Assembly: GCF_010723575.1 (NCBI RefSeq) | Contig: NZ_BLKZ01000001.1 | Span: 1,674,001-1,738,000 of the forward strand | Reading direction: 5' to 3' | From: Mycobacterium bourgelatii | GTDB lineage: Bacteria > Actinomycetota > Actinomycetes > Mycobacteriales > Mycobacteriaceae | Length of the DNA stretch: 64,000 bases | Part shown: positions 25,730 to 32,456 of the stretch, piece after piece | How positions within the stretch are numbered: the first letter of the stretch is position 1 | Layout: each line of letters starts with the position of its first letter | The notes under the pieces: model-generated | Told to the model about the DNA's origin: nothing | The model's database searches: none | What the model saw: the letters and a program-made list of their open reading frames with translations, nothing else | Position numbers and translations under genes: made by a program

Positions 25730-27267
25730 GGCACTCGGGCTTTCAGGTCGATGGCTTGGGCTTTGGTAGTGGCCCTTCGGTTGGTCATCCCGGTGATCCG
25801 GTCGGCGGCCAGTCGGCCGGAAATCAACGTCGTGGGGACCCCTACGCCCGGCACCGTCGAGGATCCGGCCAGCACCACGTTGTCGATCCCGCGCACCAGG
25901 TTGGCCGGCCGGAACGGCCCGGTCTGGGCGAACGTGTGCGCCAACGCGAACGGTGTACCCGCCGCCATGTCTTGGCGTGCCCAGTCGTCCGGGGTGTCGA
26001 CGTGCAGCAGTCGCAGATCATCACGCAGGCTGGGCAGCAACCGCGCCTGGACGGTGTCCACCATCGTTTCCGCATAAGCGTCGGTGGTGCGGGACCAGTC
26101 GATGCGACCACTGGACAGGTTCGGCGCCGGGGCCAACACGTAGAGCAGGTCACGGCCCTCGGGGGCCAAGTTGGGGTCACCGGCGCTCGGACGGGTGACC
26201 AGCAGCGAGGGATCCCGCATGAGTTGGCCGTCGCGGATGATGTCGGTGAACGTCTGCTCCCATGCGTTGCCGAAAAGGATGTTGTGGTGCGCGATCTGAG
26301 GGTCGGTGGGTGCGGCGGCGCGGCAACCCAGGTGCAGAACCACCGCCGACGGGGCCGCGCGCAACGGCAGGATCCGGCGGGGCTGACGGCCCAAAAGTTG
26401 ATAGGTGCGCGGCAATTCGGTGGTCAACACCACCGCATCGCAGGTGATTCGCTCGCCATTTTCGGTGAGGACCGCGGTGACCCGCTCGCCGTCACGTTCG
26501 AGCCCACTGACCGAGGATCCGTAGCGGAACTGGACCCCCGCGTCGCTCGCGGCCGCGGCCAGCGCATCGGGCAGTGCGCGGACGCCGCCGCGGGGGAAGA
26601 AGACACCGGAAACGGTGTCCATGTAAGCGATTACGGCATAGACGGCCAAAGCCTGCTGCGGCGCGACACCGGCGTAGAGCGACTGGAAGGTGAAGACGCG
26701 GCGCAACCGTTCATCGCTGATGTGGCGCTTGACCATCGTCTCCCAGCGTCGGAAGCCACCGATCGCCGTCAAGCGACCCAGTGCGGGCGTCAACAACGAC
26801 AGTGGGGAATCGAAGTTGGCGGAGATGAACGCGGCAAACTCGGTGCGATACAAGCGGTCGAGCCAGTCGCGCAGGGCGCGGTATCCGGCGGCTTGCTCAG
26901 GACCGGCGAACTCACGCACCGACTCGGCCATCCGGTCGGCATCGCTGTGCACGTCGATGGCACTGCCGTCGGCGAACATCGCCCGGTACGCCGGATCCAC
27001 TGGCAGCAAATCCAAACGCTGCGCGGTGCTTTCACCGACGGCGGCGAACGCCTCGTCGATGAGGTCGGGCATGGTGAGCACCGTCGGGCCGGTGTCTATC
27101 CGGTACCCGTCGATGTCGCGTCGTCCGGCCCGTCCACCGGGCCAGTTCTCCCGCTCGATCACCGTGACTTCCCGGCCTCGGCCGGCTAGGTGCAGCGCGG
27201 CGGCCAACCCCGAAAATCCGGCGCCGACTACCACAATGTGGTCCGTTCGTCCTCGTACGGTACGCAT
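25726..27267 (-). CDS. crtI: Phytoene desaturase (CrtI type)
   Basis: Flavoprotein that introduces double bonds into phytoene to give lycopene. 513 residues from ATG 27267, which has GGGGA before it; an in-frame ATG at 27306 lies inside crtE and is less likely. Dinucleotide-binding motif VVVGAGFSGLAAALHLAGRG, then GGRAGRRDIDGYRIDTGPT. The C-terminal flavin motif is VVLAGSSTVPGVGVPTTLIS with GRLAADRI. Thirteen bases separate it from the crtE stop. Typical length and all motifs intact. Confidence 0.95.
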   Translation of the reverse strand: MRTVRGRTDHIVVVGAGFSGLAAALHLAGRGREVTVIERENWPGGRAGRRDIDGYRIDTGPTVLTMPDLIDEAFAAVGESTAQRLDLLPVDPAYRAMFADGSAIDVHSDADRMAESVREFAGPEQAAGYRALRDWLDRLYRTEFAAFISANFDSPLSLLTPALGRLTAIGGFRRWETMVKRHISDERLRRVFTFQSLYAGVAPQQALAVYAVIAYMDTVSGVFFPRGGVRALPDALAAAASDAGVQFRYGSSVSGLERDGERVTAVLTENGERITCDAVVLTTELPRTYQLLGRQPRRILPLRAAPSAVVLHLGCRAAAPTDPQIAHHNILFGNAWEQTFTDIIRDGQLMRDPSLLVTRPSAGDPNLAPEGRDLLYVLAPAPNLSSGRIDWSRTTDAYAETMVDTVQARLLPSLRDDLRLLHVDTPDDWARQDMAAGTPFALAHTFAQTGPFRPANLVRGIDNVVLAGSSTVPGVGVPTTLISGRLAADRITGMTNRRATTKAQAIDLKARVP

Positions 27268-27280
27268 CAATTCCCCCGAT

Positions 27281-28471
27281 TCACGCGGCGCGCCGTGTGC
27301 ACACACCGGCCATGTCGGCCAGCGCGGTTCGCATCACGACATCGATACCGCTGTCGTTCAATGCGTTTCGTGCGATCTCGACCCGGTCGCTGATCATTTC
27401 TTCGATGTACGACACCGCCCCGGTGGCGCAGATCAAGCTCCGCCACCGGTCGAGCGCGTCGTCGTCGAGGTGGTCGCTGTTGATCAGCTCGCCGAATTGG
27501 CGACGTGTCGCGGCGTCGCCCATGTGATAGGCCGCGACCACCACACTGGTGGCCTTGCGTTCCTGCAGATCGCCGCCATTGGGCTTGCCGGTGGTCTCGG
27601 GTGAACCGAAGGTGCCGAGGATGTCGTCGCGAAGCTGAAAAGCCTCGCCGACCGCCGAACCGTATTGGCCGAGCAAGGCGACCGTGCGCGGACCGCACCC
27701 GGCCATTGCGGCGCCGATCTCGAGGGGGCGGCGTACCGTGTAGTTGCCGGACTTCTTGCGGGCTACCTCCAGCACCGATTCCATGCTGGGCAGATTGCGC
27801 AAATCGATTGCCAGATCGGCGAATTGGCCGATGGCCAGTTCGGTGCGCATGGCGTTGTAGCGTGGCCATGCCCGCTCGAGGTGGTGGTGATCGAGCCCGG
27901 TGCTGCGCAGCAGCTGGTCGGCCCAGATCAAGCACAAGTCACCGAGCAGCACGGCAGCCGATTCGCCGAACCGGCGCGACGAGCCGGACAGCCCACGCTC
28001 GCGATGCCAGCGGGTGAACTGAATGTGGGCCGCGGGACGGCCGCGGCGGGATGGCGAATCATCCATGACGTCGTCCTGAAGCAACGCAAAGGCGTGCAGC
28101 AGTTCCAGGCTGGCGGTCGCCGCCAGTGCCGCGTCACTGGCCGGAGCTCCGCAAAGCCAGCCCAGGTACATGAACGTCGACCTAAGGCACTTGCCGCCCT
28201 TGACGAATTCCCGCAAGATCTCGCCGGCCACGTCCACGCCGCACTCGCCCAATTCGTCGGCGCACCGCGCGGAAACGAAGTCGGTGACCTCGGCGAGCAC
28301 CTGCTGCCGCAGGTTGGCTCGCCAATGGCTGAATTCCTCGGGCGCGGGAGGCCAGGGCGCTCGCGCGCGTGCCGGCCCAGTAGATCTTGCCAGCGGGAAT
28401 TCACACAGTGTCGGCGCCGAGGTTTCGTCGGGAACCTCGGTGATCGTCCGCCCGTACTGTTGCATCGTCAC
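27281..28471 (-). CDS. crtE: Geranylgeranyl diphosphate synthase
   Basis: Prenyltransferase that builds C20 GGPP from IPP and allylic diphosphates. 396 residues from GTG 28471. The first Asp-rich motif is LLQDDVMDDSPSRRG, the second is FQLRDDILGTFG, plus GKCLRSTFMYLGW. Three starts are possible: ATG 28537, GTG 28471 and ATG 28465. AGGGGG lies nine bases before GTG 28471, so I choose that one. It is the first gene of the crt operon, with AT-rich site C about 80-110 bases upstream of the start. Confidence 0.93.
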   Translation of the reverse strand: MTMQQYGRTITEVPDETSAPTLCEFPLARSTGPARARAPWPPAPEEFSHWRANLRQQVLAEVTDFVSARCADELGECGVDVAGEILREFVKGGKCLRSTFMYLGWLCGAPASDAALAATASLELLHAFALLQDDVMDDSPSRRGRPAAHIQFTRWHRERGLSGSSRRFGESAAVLLGDLCLIWADQLLRSTGLDHHHLERAWPRYNAMRTELAIGQFADLAIDLRNLPSMESVLEVARKKSGNYTVRRPLEIGAAMAGCGPRTVALLGQYGSAVGEAFQLRDDILGTFGSPETTGKPNGGDLQERKATSVVVAAYHMGDAATRRQFGELINSDHLDDDALDRWRSLICATGAVSYIEEMISDRVEIARNALNDSGIDVVMRTALADMAGVCTRRAA

Positions 28472-28550
28472 GCGTTGGTACCCCCTGAGTCGGAAAACAA
28501 ACCTTGTGCCGGGGACCCTGTTGGCGGTCCGCGTCAACCCTTGACAGTAA

Positions 28551-28583
28551 ATTCAAGTACTTAATGATTAACTAAATGAATGA
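28551..28583. promoter_or_regulatory. AT-rich candidate operator, site C (crtE promoter)
   Basis: Plus strand reads TTCAAGTACTTAATGATTAA and then CTAAATGAATGAG. Its centre TACTTAATGATTAACTA is an imperfect 17-base palindrome around G (TTAAT-N-ATTAA). On the crtE coding strand it contains CATTTAGTTAA, identical to 11 bases of site D near 31.81 kb. The core TTAACTA is also in sites A and B. It lies between marR paralogue 3 and crtE and is a natural place for a MarR-type repressor to control the carotenoid operon. Confidence 0.6.
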
Positions 28584-28679
28584 GTTCTAAACCTGGCTAT
28601 TCCTTAACCCTGGGCGTGCCAGTCTGGGATGGTCAGGAACGAGGACGGGGGCAAGCCCCATTGCGTCGCGCAGTGCTGT

Positions 28680-29258
28680 TCAGGTGGTGTTCTTCTGTGG
28701 CACGCGGCGGCGGACCTTGGTCGCCGTGGCCGGCTCTGCGTCTGGGGACGAGTGGCGTTGGGCTGTGGCTTCGAGTTGGGCTTCAAACTTCGACATCGCC
28801 GAGATCATGGCGGCGAAGACCCGATGGGCGGCCTGTAGATCGCGGTCCGGCAATTCGGCCATGGCCGAGCGCAGTTGCTCGCCGAGCGGGGTGAAAAAGG
28901 ATCGAGCCAACTCCATTCCCGATTCTTCGTAGCGAAGCAACTGCTTGCGGCGGTCCGCGGGATCCGGCTCACGCCGGATGTGACCGGCCTCGATCATCCG
29001 ATCGACGAGATAGGTGATCGCAGGAGGTGACACATCCATCCGCTGCCGCAGCGCGGCGAGTGTCAGCGGAGTCCCCGCGGTTTCCGCGACCATGATGTGC
29101 AGTAACGCGTGAAAATCGTTGCCGCTTACCTCGTTCCTGCGGGCGAAGTGGCGGCCGATGCGGTCGGATTGCGCGGTGATGGCGCGCATGTCGGCTGACA
29201 TCAAATGCTCAAGTTCTGCTCGGTCTGGTCGCCGATCAGCAGCGCCGCGCTTTGTCAC
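28680..29258 (-). CDS. MarR-family transcriptional regulator (paralogue 3)
   Basis: 192 residues, GTG start at 29258. The winged HTH is DFHALLHIMVAETAGTPLTL, LRQRMDVSPPAITYLVDRMI, HIRREPDPADRRKQLLR. The C-terminal about 30 residues (SSPDAEPATATKVRRRVPQK) form a charged tail absent from the two other paralogues. It lies upstream of crtE on the same strand, with site C between. In C. glutamicum the crt repressor gene is also next to crtE, though divergent. Probable regulator of the crt operon. Confidence 0.87.
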   Translation of the reverse strand: MTKRGAADRRPDRAELEHLMSADMRAITAQSDRIGRHFARRNEVSGNDFHALLHIMVAETAGTPLTLAALRQRMDVSPPAITYLVDRMIEAGHIRREPDPADRRKQLLRYEESGMELARSFFTPLGEQLRSAMAELPDRDLQAAHRVFAAMISAMSKFEAQLEATAQRHSSPDAEPATATKVRRRVPQKNTT

Positions 29259-29304
29259 CTATCCGCATCCTTCTGGGCGATTCGCCGATCAGCGTATAGG
29301 TGAC
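29254..29304. repeat. Inverted repeat covering the marR paralogue 3 start
   Basis: GTCACCTAT (29254-29262) and ATAGGTGAC (29296-29304) are perfect 9-base inverted copies separated by 33 bases. The left arm covers the GTG start codon of marR. It could be an autoregulatory operator pair or an RNA hairpin near the start of the message; either is inference. Confidence 0.4.
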
Positions 29305-29409
29305 GACGACGTTCAGTCGCGGCATTGGCAAGTGTTTCGGCTCGACCAGGCAACCACCGGAGGTGGTGTTGGTCACACCGGCCACAGGCACCGGGGGGCT
29401 GAAGGGCTG

Positions 29410-29538
29410 TCAGCTCGACTTCTGGACCACGCCGCGAGACTTGTCGGTGTCGAGCCACTTCTCCAGTTCGCGTGCCGTCATGTTGACGGTTTCGCGAAAG
29501 TCAGACCATGTGGCGGTGTCGTCGTCCTTGACGGCCAT
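29410..29538 (-). pseudogene. Truncated DUF3140-type protein
   Basis: 42 codons from ATG 29538, preceded by GAGGG: the protein begins MAVKDDDTATWSDFRETVNM and ends WLDTDKSRGVVQKSS. This matches the first part of DUF3140 proteins (…FREAVNMT…LEKWL…), which normally continue with a Gly/Ser linker and a second block containing GRRIV and a VxGYVHRHLAQRP-type ending, about 100 residues in all. None of the three downstream frames shows that second half, so the gene seems cut short. It may still be translated as a short peptide. Confidence 0.55.
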
Positions 29539-29560
29539 GTTGATCCCTCGCGCCGGTAAC

Positions 29561-29785
29561 TCAGTTTTCGGGGTGCAGCGCACCCGGCTTGTGCACGGCA
29601 TCGCGGCCGGTCTTGTCGCTACGCACCTGGTACTGCGGGTCATCCTTCGATGCCCGCACGGTACGACCCGCGGCTTCGGTGTCAGCAGTGATCTTCCGTT
29701 CCACCTCGCCGTGCACGGTGGTGCCGTGATTTTTCCAGGTGACCTTGTCGCCCTTGTGAAATTTGTGGAACTCCTTGTCGCTCAT
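29561..29785 (-). CDS. DUF2945 / HVA1-type TUDOR-like small protein
   Basis: 74 residues, nearly all domain: FHKGDKVTWKNHGTTVHGEV, then ITADTEAAGRTVRASKDDPQ, then YQVRSDKTGRDAVHKPGAL. This is the DUF2945 family (hypervirulence-associated protein, TUDOR-like fold) found in bacteria and fungi; molecular role unknown. Start ATG 29785 lies 6 bases after the SDR gene's stop. It is part of a short minus-strand operon of stress-type genes (31739 to about 29410) driven by the promoter containing site D. Confidence 0.85.
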   Translation of the reverse strand: MSDKEFHKFHKGDKVTWKNHGTTVHGEVERKITADTEAAGRTVRASKDDPQYQVRSDKTGRDAVHKPGALHPEN

Positions 29786-29791
29786 GCGTCT

Positions 29792-31297
29792 TCACTTTCC
29801 ATGTGGTGTCAGCTCGGCGCCGCGGTCGGCCAGCGTCCGGGCGATGGCGCTGACGTCTCGGGCGATGCCGGCCAGGAACGCCTTGCGGGCCGGTGCCAAG
29901 CCGTTCCAAAACGCTTGTCCGGCAAGGCCATAGGGTTGAAAGACGGCGCGCTGGCGAAGTACCGAGCCGCCGTCGTCATCGGGACGAACGGAGAGCTCCA
30001 GCCAAAGGCGTCCTGGAAGTCGCACCTCGGCCCGCAGCCGAAGAAACCGCGGTCCCTCGACTCGTTCGACCAGCCACCGGTCCAGTGATTCTCCGTCGTG
30101 CAATTCGCGGTGCTCGAGTGAGCGGCGATTCTTTCCCGCGTCGGGGGAGGTGCCGCCCCGTGACTTGCGATCAAGCCAGCCGCGCAGCGACCAGCCCCAG
30201 GGGACGCCCGACCATTCGCTTTCGACGGCGGCGGTCTCGACGGCACGCCACGCCGTCGCCGAATCAGCCGCAATGTGACATTCCCGCACGTCGTCATACA
30301 GCGATCCACCCGCCCAGTCCGGGTCGGTGGGCAGCGGCCGCGATGGCGCGTCTTCGGCCTCGGCGCGCCACCAGCGGGTGTGCACATCGCCGTCACGCAC
30401 ATGAGACAACGCCAGTTCGACAGCCTCCCGGTAACGCGTCAGGCCGCCGTCGGGGTCGGGAATGTAATCCGCGATGTCATGGTCGGCGCACACCACATCG
30501 TTCTCCAGGGACTCCATCAGCGAGACCGCCAGGGCGCGGGGGAGCGGGGTAACCACATTCACCCACTGCGAGGAGAGCCAGGGACTTAGCACCGGCACCG
30601 GTATCGCCAACCGTTTCGGTAGACGGGCAATCTCGGCGTATTTGCGGATCATCTCGGTGTACGTGAAGTGGTCGGGACCGCCGATATCGAAGGGCCGATT
30701 CACCTCAGCCGGCAAATCGGCCGACTTCACCAGGTAATACAGCACGTCGCGTATCGCGATGGGCTGCACGCAAGTGCGCAGCCAGCGCGGGGTGACCATG
30801 AGCGGGAGTCGATCGGTCAGGTACCGCAGCATCTCGAAGCTGGCCGAGCCCGCCCCGATGATCGCGGCCGCGCGCAACTCGACGGTGGGCACGCCCGACT
30901 GACGCAGCAGCTTGCCCACCTCTTCGCGGGAAGCAAGGTGGTCTGAAAGCTCTTGCCCCTCGGGGATGATGCCGCCGACATAGACGATGCGGGACAGGTC
31001 GGCGGCCTTGGCGGCCTCGGCGACGGTGCACGCGGCGTCGTGGTCGAACTGAACGAAGTCAGGCCGCATCATCGAGTGCACCAGGTAATAGAGAACCTGC
31101 TGACCCTCGAGTGCCTTTCGCACACTGTCCGCGTCGCTGACGTCGCCCTGTGACACCTCCACTTGGTCACGCCAGGGCACGTCGTCGAGCTTGCTCGGAT
31201 CACGCGCCAATAGCCGGACCCGGTGCCCCTCGGATAGCAGCGCCGGCACTAATCGCATGCCGAGATAGCCGGTGGCGCCGAACACGACACAGTCCAT
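29792..31297 (-). CDS. NAD(P)-binding SDR-type protein with DUF2867 domain
   Basis: 501 residues. The N-terminal Rossmann motif CVVFGATGYLGMRLVPALLS starts at residue 3, followed by ARDPSKL, and YYLVHSMMRPDF in place of the classical YxxxK. It resembles atypical extended SDRs (NmrA/YwnB-like). The C-terminal third (ECHIAADSATAWRAVE to VLRQRAVFQPYGLAGQAFW) is DUF2867. Such fused proteins often occur near actinobacterial crt genes. ATG 31297 is preceded by GAGGAG; four bases separate it from the upstream gene. Substrate unknown. Confidence 0.82.
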   Translation of the reverse strand: MDCVVFGATGYLGMRLVPALLSEGHRVRLLARDPSKLDDVPWRDQVEVSQGDVSDADSVRKALEGQQVLYYLVHSMMRPDFVQFDHDAACTVAEAAKAADLSRIVYVGGIIPEGQELSDHLASREEVGKLLRQSGVPTVELRAAAIIGAGSASFEMLRYLTDRLPLMVTPRWLRTCVQPIAIRDVLYYLVKSADLPAEVNRPFDIGGPDHFTYTEMIRKYAEIARLPKRLAIPVPVLSPWLSSQWVNVVTPLPRALAVSLMESLENDVVCADHDIADYIPDPDGGLTRYREAVELALSHVRDGDVHTRWWRAEAEDAPSRPLPTDPDWAGGSLYDDVRECHIAADSATAWRAVETAAVESEWSGVPWGWSLRGWLDRKSRGGTSPDAGKNRRSLEHRELHDGESLDRWLVERVEGPRFLRLRAEVRLPGRLWLELSVRPDDDGGSVLRQRAVFQPYGLAGQAFWNGLAPARKAFLAGIARDVSAIARTLADRGAELTPHGK

Positions 31298-31301
31298 CGA
31301 T

Positions 31302-31739
31302 TTACTCCTCTGTCTGGTCGTCATTCGGCGAGGCGGTGTGAGCCGGATGGCCCGACGTGCGCCGCCGCTCCTTCATTTCGGCTTCGAAAACGTGTCGTCG
31401 CCCCCCGGTGAGCTGCGTGCGCACCAGGCGTTCCACTTCCTGGAAGCACCGGTAGTAGCCGTCGTCATAGTCTTCGATGACCTGGAAGCTCCACCTGCCC
31501 GGCAGCACGTTGCGGCCGATGAGGTTGTGACTGATGTGGTCGGCCAACTCGGCATGCCCGTTATCTCGGAGCAGCGATACGGCGGTGTCGAGTTGCAGGT
31601 CGGCCCGCCCGGTGAGCTGGTGAAACGAGAACAGGTGCCCGCGCGCCCGCTCGATGGTCTCCAGTGCCTCAGAGACCTTTCCCGCCGCTTCCACTACTTC
31701 GTCGCTGGCTCCTGCCGGACGCCGATCGCCCAAACTCAT
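31302..31739 (-). CDS. Conserved hypothetical helical protein
   Basis: 145 residues, no membrane segment or signal. Mainly helical: SEALETIERARGHLFSFHQL, LDTAVSLLRDNGHAELADHI, then YYRCFQEVERLVRTQLTGG. The spacing of His, Glu and Tyr residues (HLFSFH, DDGYYRCF) could suggest a binding pocket, but I do not recognise a family with known function. GGAGGA precedes ATG 31739. It is the first gene of the minus-strand stress operon and lies next to site D. Confidence 0.75.
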   Translation of the reverse strand: MSLGDRRPAGASDEVVEAAGKVSEALETIERARGHLFSFHQLTGRADLQLDTAVSLLRDNGHAELADHISHNLIGRNVLPGRWSFQVIEDYDDGYYRCFQEVERLVRTQLTGGRRHVFEAEMKERRRTSGHPAHTASPNDDQTEE

Positions 31740-31803
31740 TCCGATTCCTCCCGCTGTTGGAGCCGGTATTCCCGCAGATATACGTCCTGAACCTTTGGAG
31801 GGC

Positions 31804-31832
31804 GCATTTAGTTAAATTTCTTAATGGTTCAT
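31804..31832. promoter_or_regulatory. AT-rich candidate operator, site D (stress operon / SRPBCC divergent promoter)
   Basis: Reads GCATTTAGTTAAATTTCTTA followed by ATGGTTCAT. CATTTAGTTAA equals the crtE-strand version of site C; in reverse it gives TGAACCATT and TTAACTA with the same spacing as site B before idi. It lies between the starts of the hypothetical gene (31739, minus) and the SRPBCC gene (31922, plus). This ties the stress genes to the same control as the carotenoid genes. Confidence 0.55.
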
Positions 31833-31921
31833 GGTCCGCTGATCACGGCGTCGTCCCGCGCCGGAGTTTTGATCGCTGGCTCGCGGGTAGCCGTTGTTGT
31901 GGCTTTTTTAGGGGGCAACAG

Positions 31922-32356
31922 ATGGGCAGTCACATCTCGGCGGCGATAGAGGTGCGTCGCTCGATTGAGACTGTGTACCAACAGATGACCCGGTTCGAAT
32001 CGTTTCCCCAGTTCATCGAGGGTGTGGTCGAAGTGCAGCAACTCGATGACACACACCTGTTTTGTCGCATCGATGTGGGCACCGCAACCCGGGGGCTCTA
32101 CATCGCCATCACCGAGCAGCGGGCGCAAGACCGAGTTGCCTGGCGGTCGGACGACGGCGGACCGGCGCACTCGGGATCGCTGAGCTTCCAGCGAATTGGC
32201 GACGGGGCGACACGGGTGACAGCTCACATGACCATCGACCCGACCGCTTTTGCCGACAATGCGGCCAACCGGTTGGGCCTACTGGACAGGCGGATGCGAA
32301 GCGGCCTGGACGAGTTCAAGCAATTTATCGAAAGTAAAGGGGCGCAAAGCAAGTGA
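31922..32356 (+). CDS. SRPBCC (START-like) family protein
   Basis: 144 residues. Typical polyketide-cyclase/coenzyme Q-binding pattern: IEVRRSIETVYQQMTRFESF, PQFIEGVVEVQQLD, then ATRVTAHMTIDPTAFADNAA and LDEFKQFIESKG. These small lipid-pocket proteins bind hydrophobic ligands; the ligand is unknown. GGGGGC lies before ATG 31922, which decides against earlier in-frame starts. Its TGA overlaps the GTG of the next (broken) gene. Divergent from the stress operon at site D. Confidence 0.85.
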   Translation: MGSHISAAIEVRRSIETVYQQMTRFESFPQFIEGVVEVQQLDDTHLFCRIDVGTATRGLYIAITEQRAQDRVAWRSDDGGPAHSGSLSFQRIGDGATRVTAHMTIDPTAFADNAANRLGLLDRRMRSGLDEFKQFIESKGAQSK

Positions 32357-32456
32357 GTGTTTCGGAGTTGAGTATTTCAGACTTGGTCGCCAAGCCGTTT
32401 CAGTGGGGCTCGGCCCTACGGCACCGGCGATTCTTCCATCCGGTAGGGGTGTTAGC

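Noticed and set aside
29255..29458. 67-codon minus-strand frame between the DUF3140 remnant and marR 3
   Set aside because: Arg/Ala-rich, no ribosome site, no similarity to DUF3140 or any family; taken as a chance open frame.
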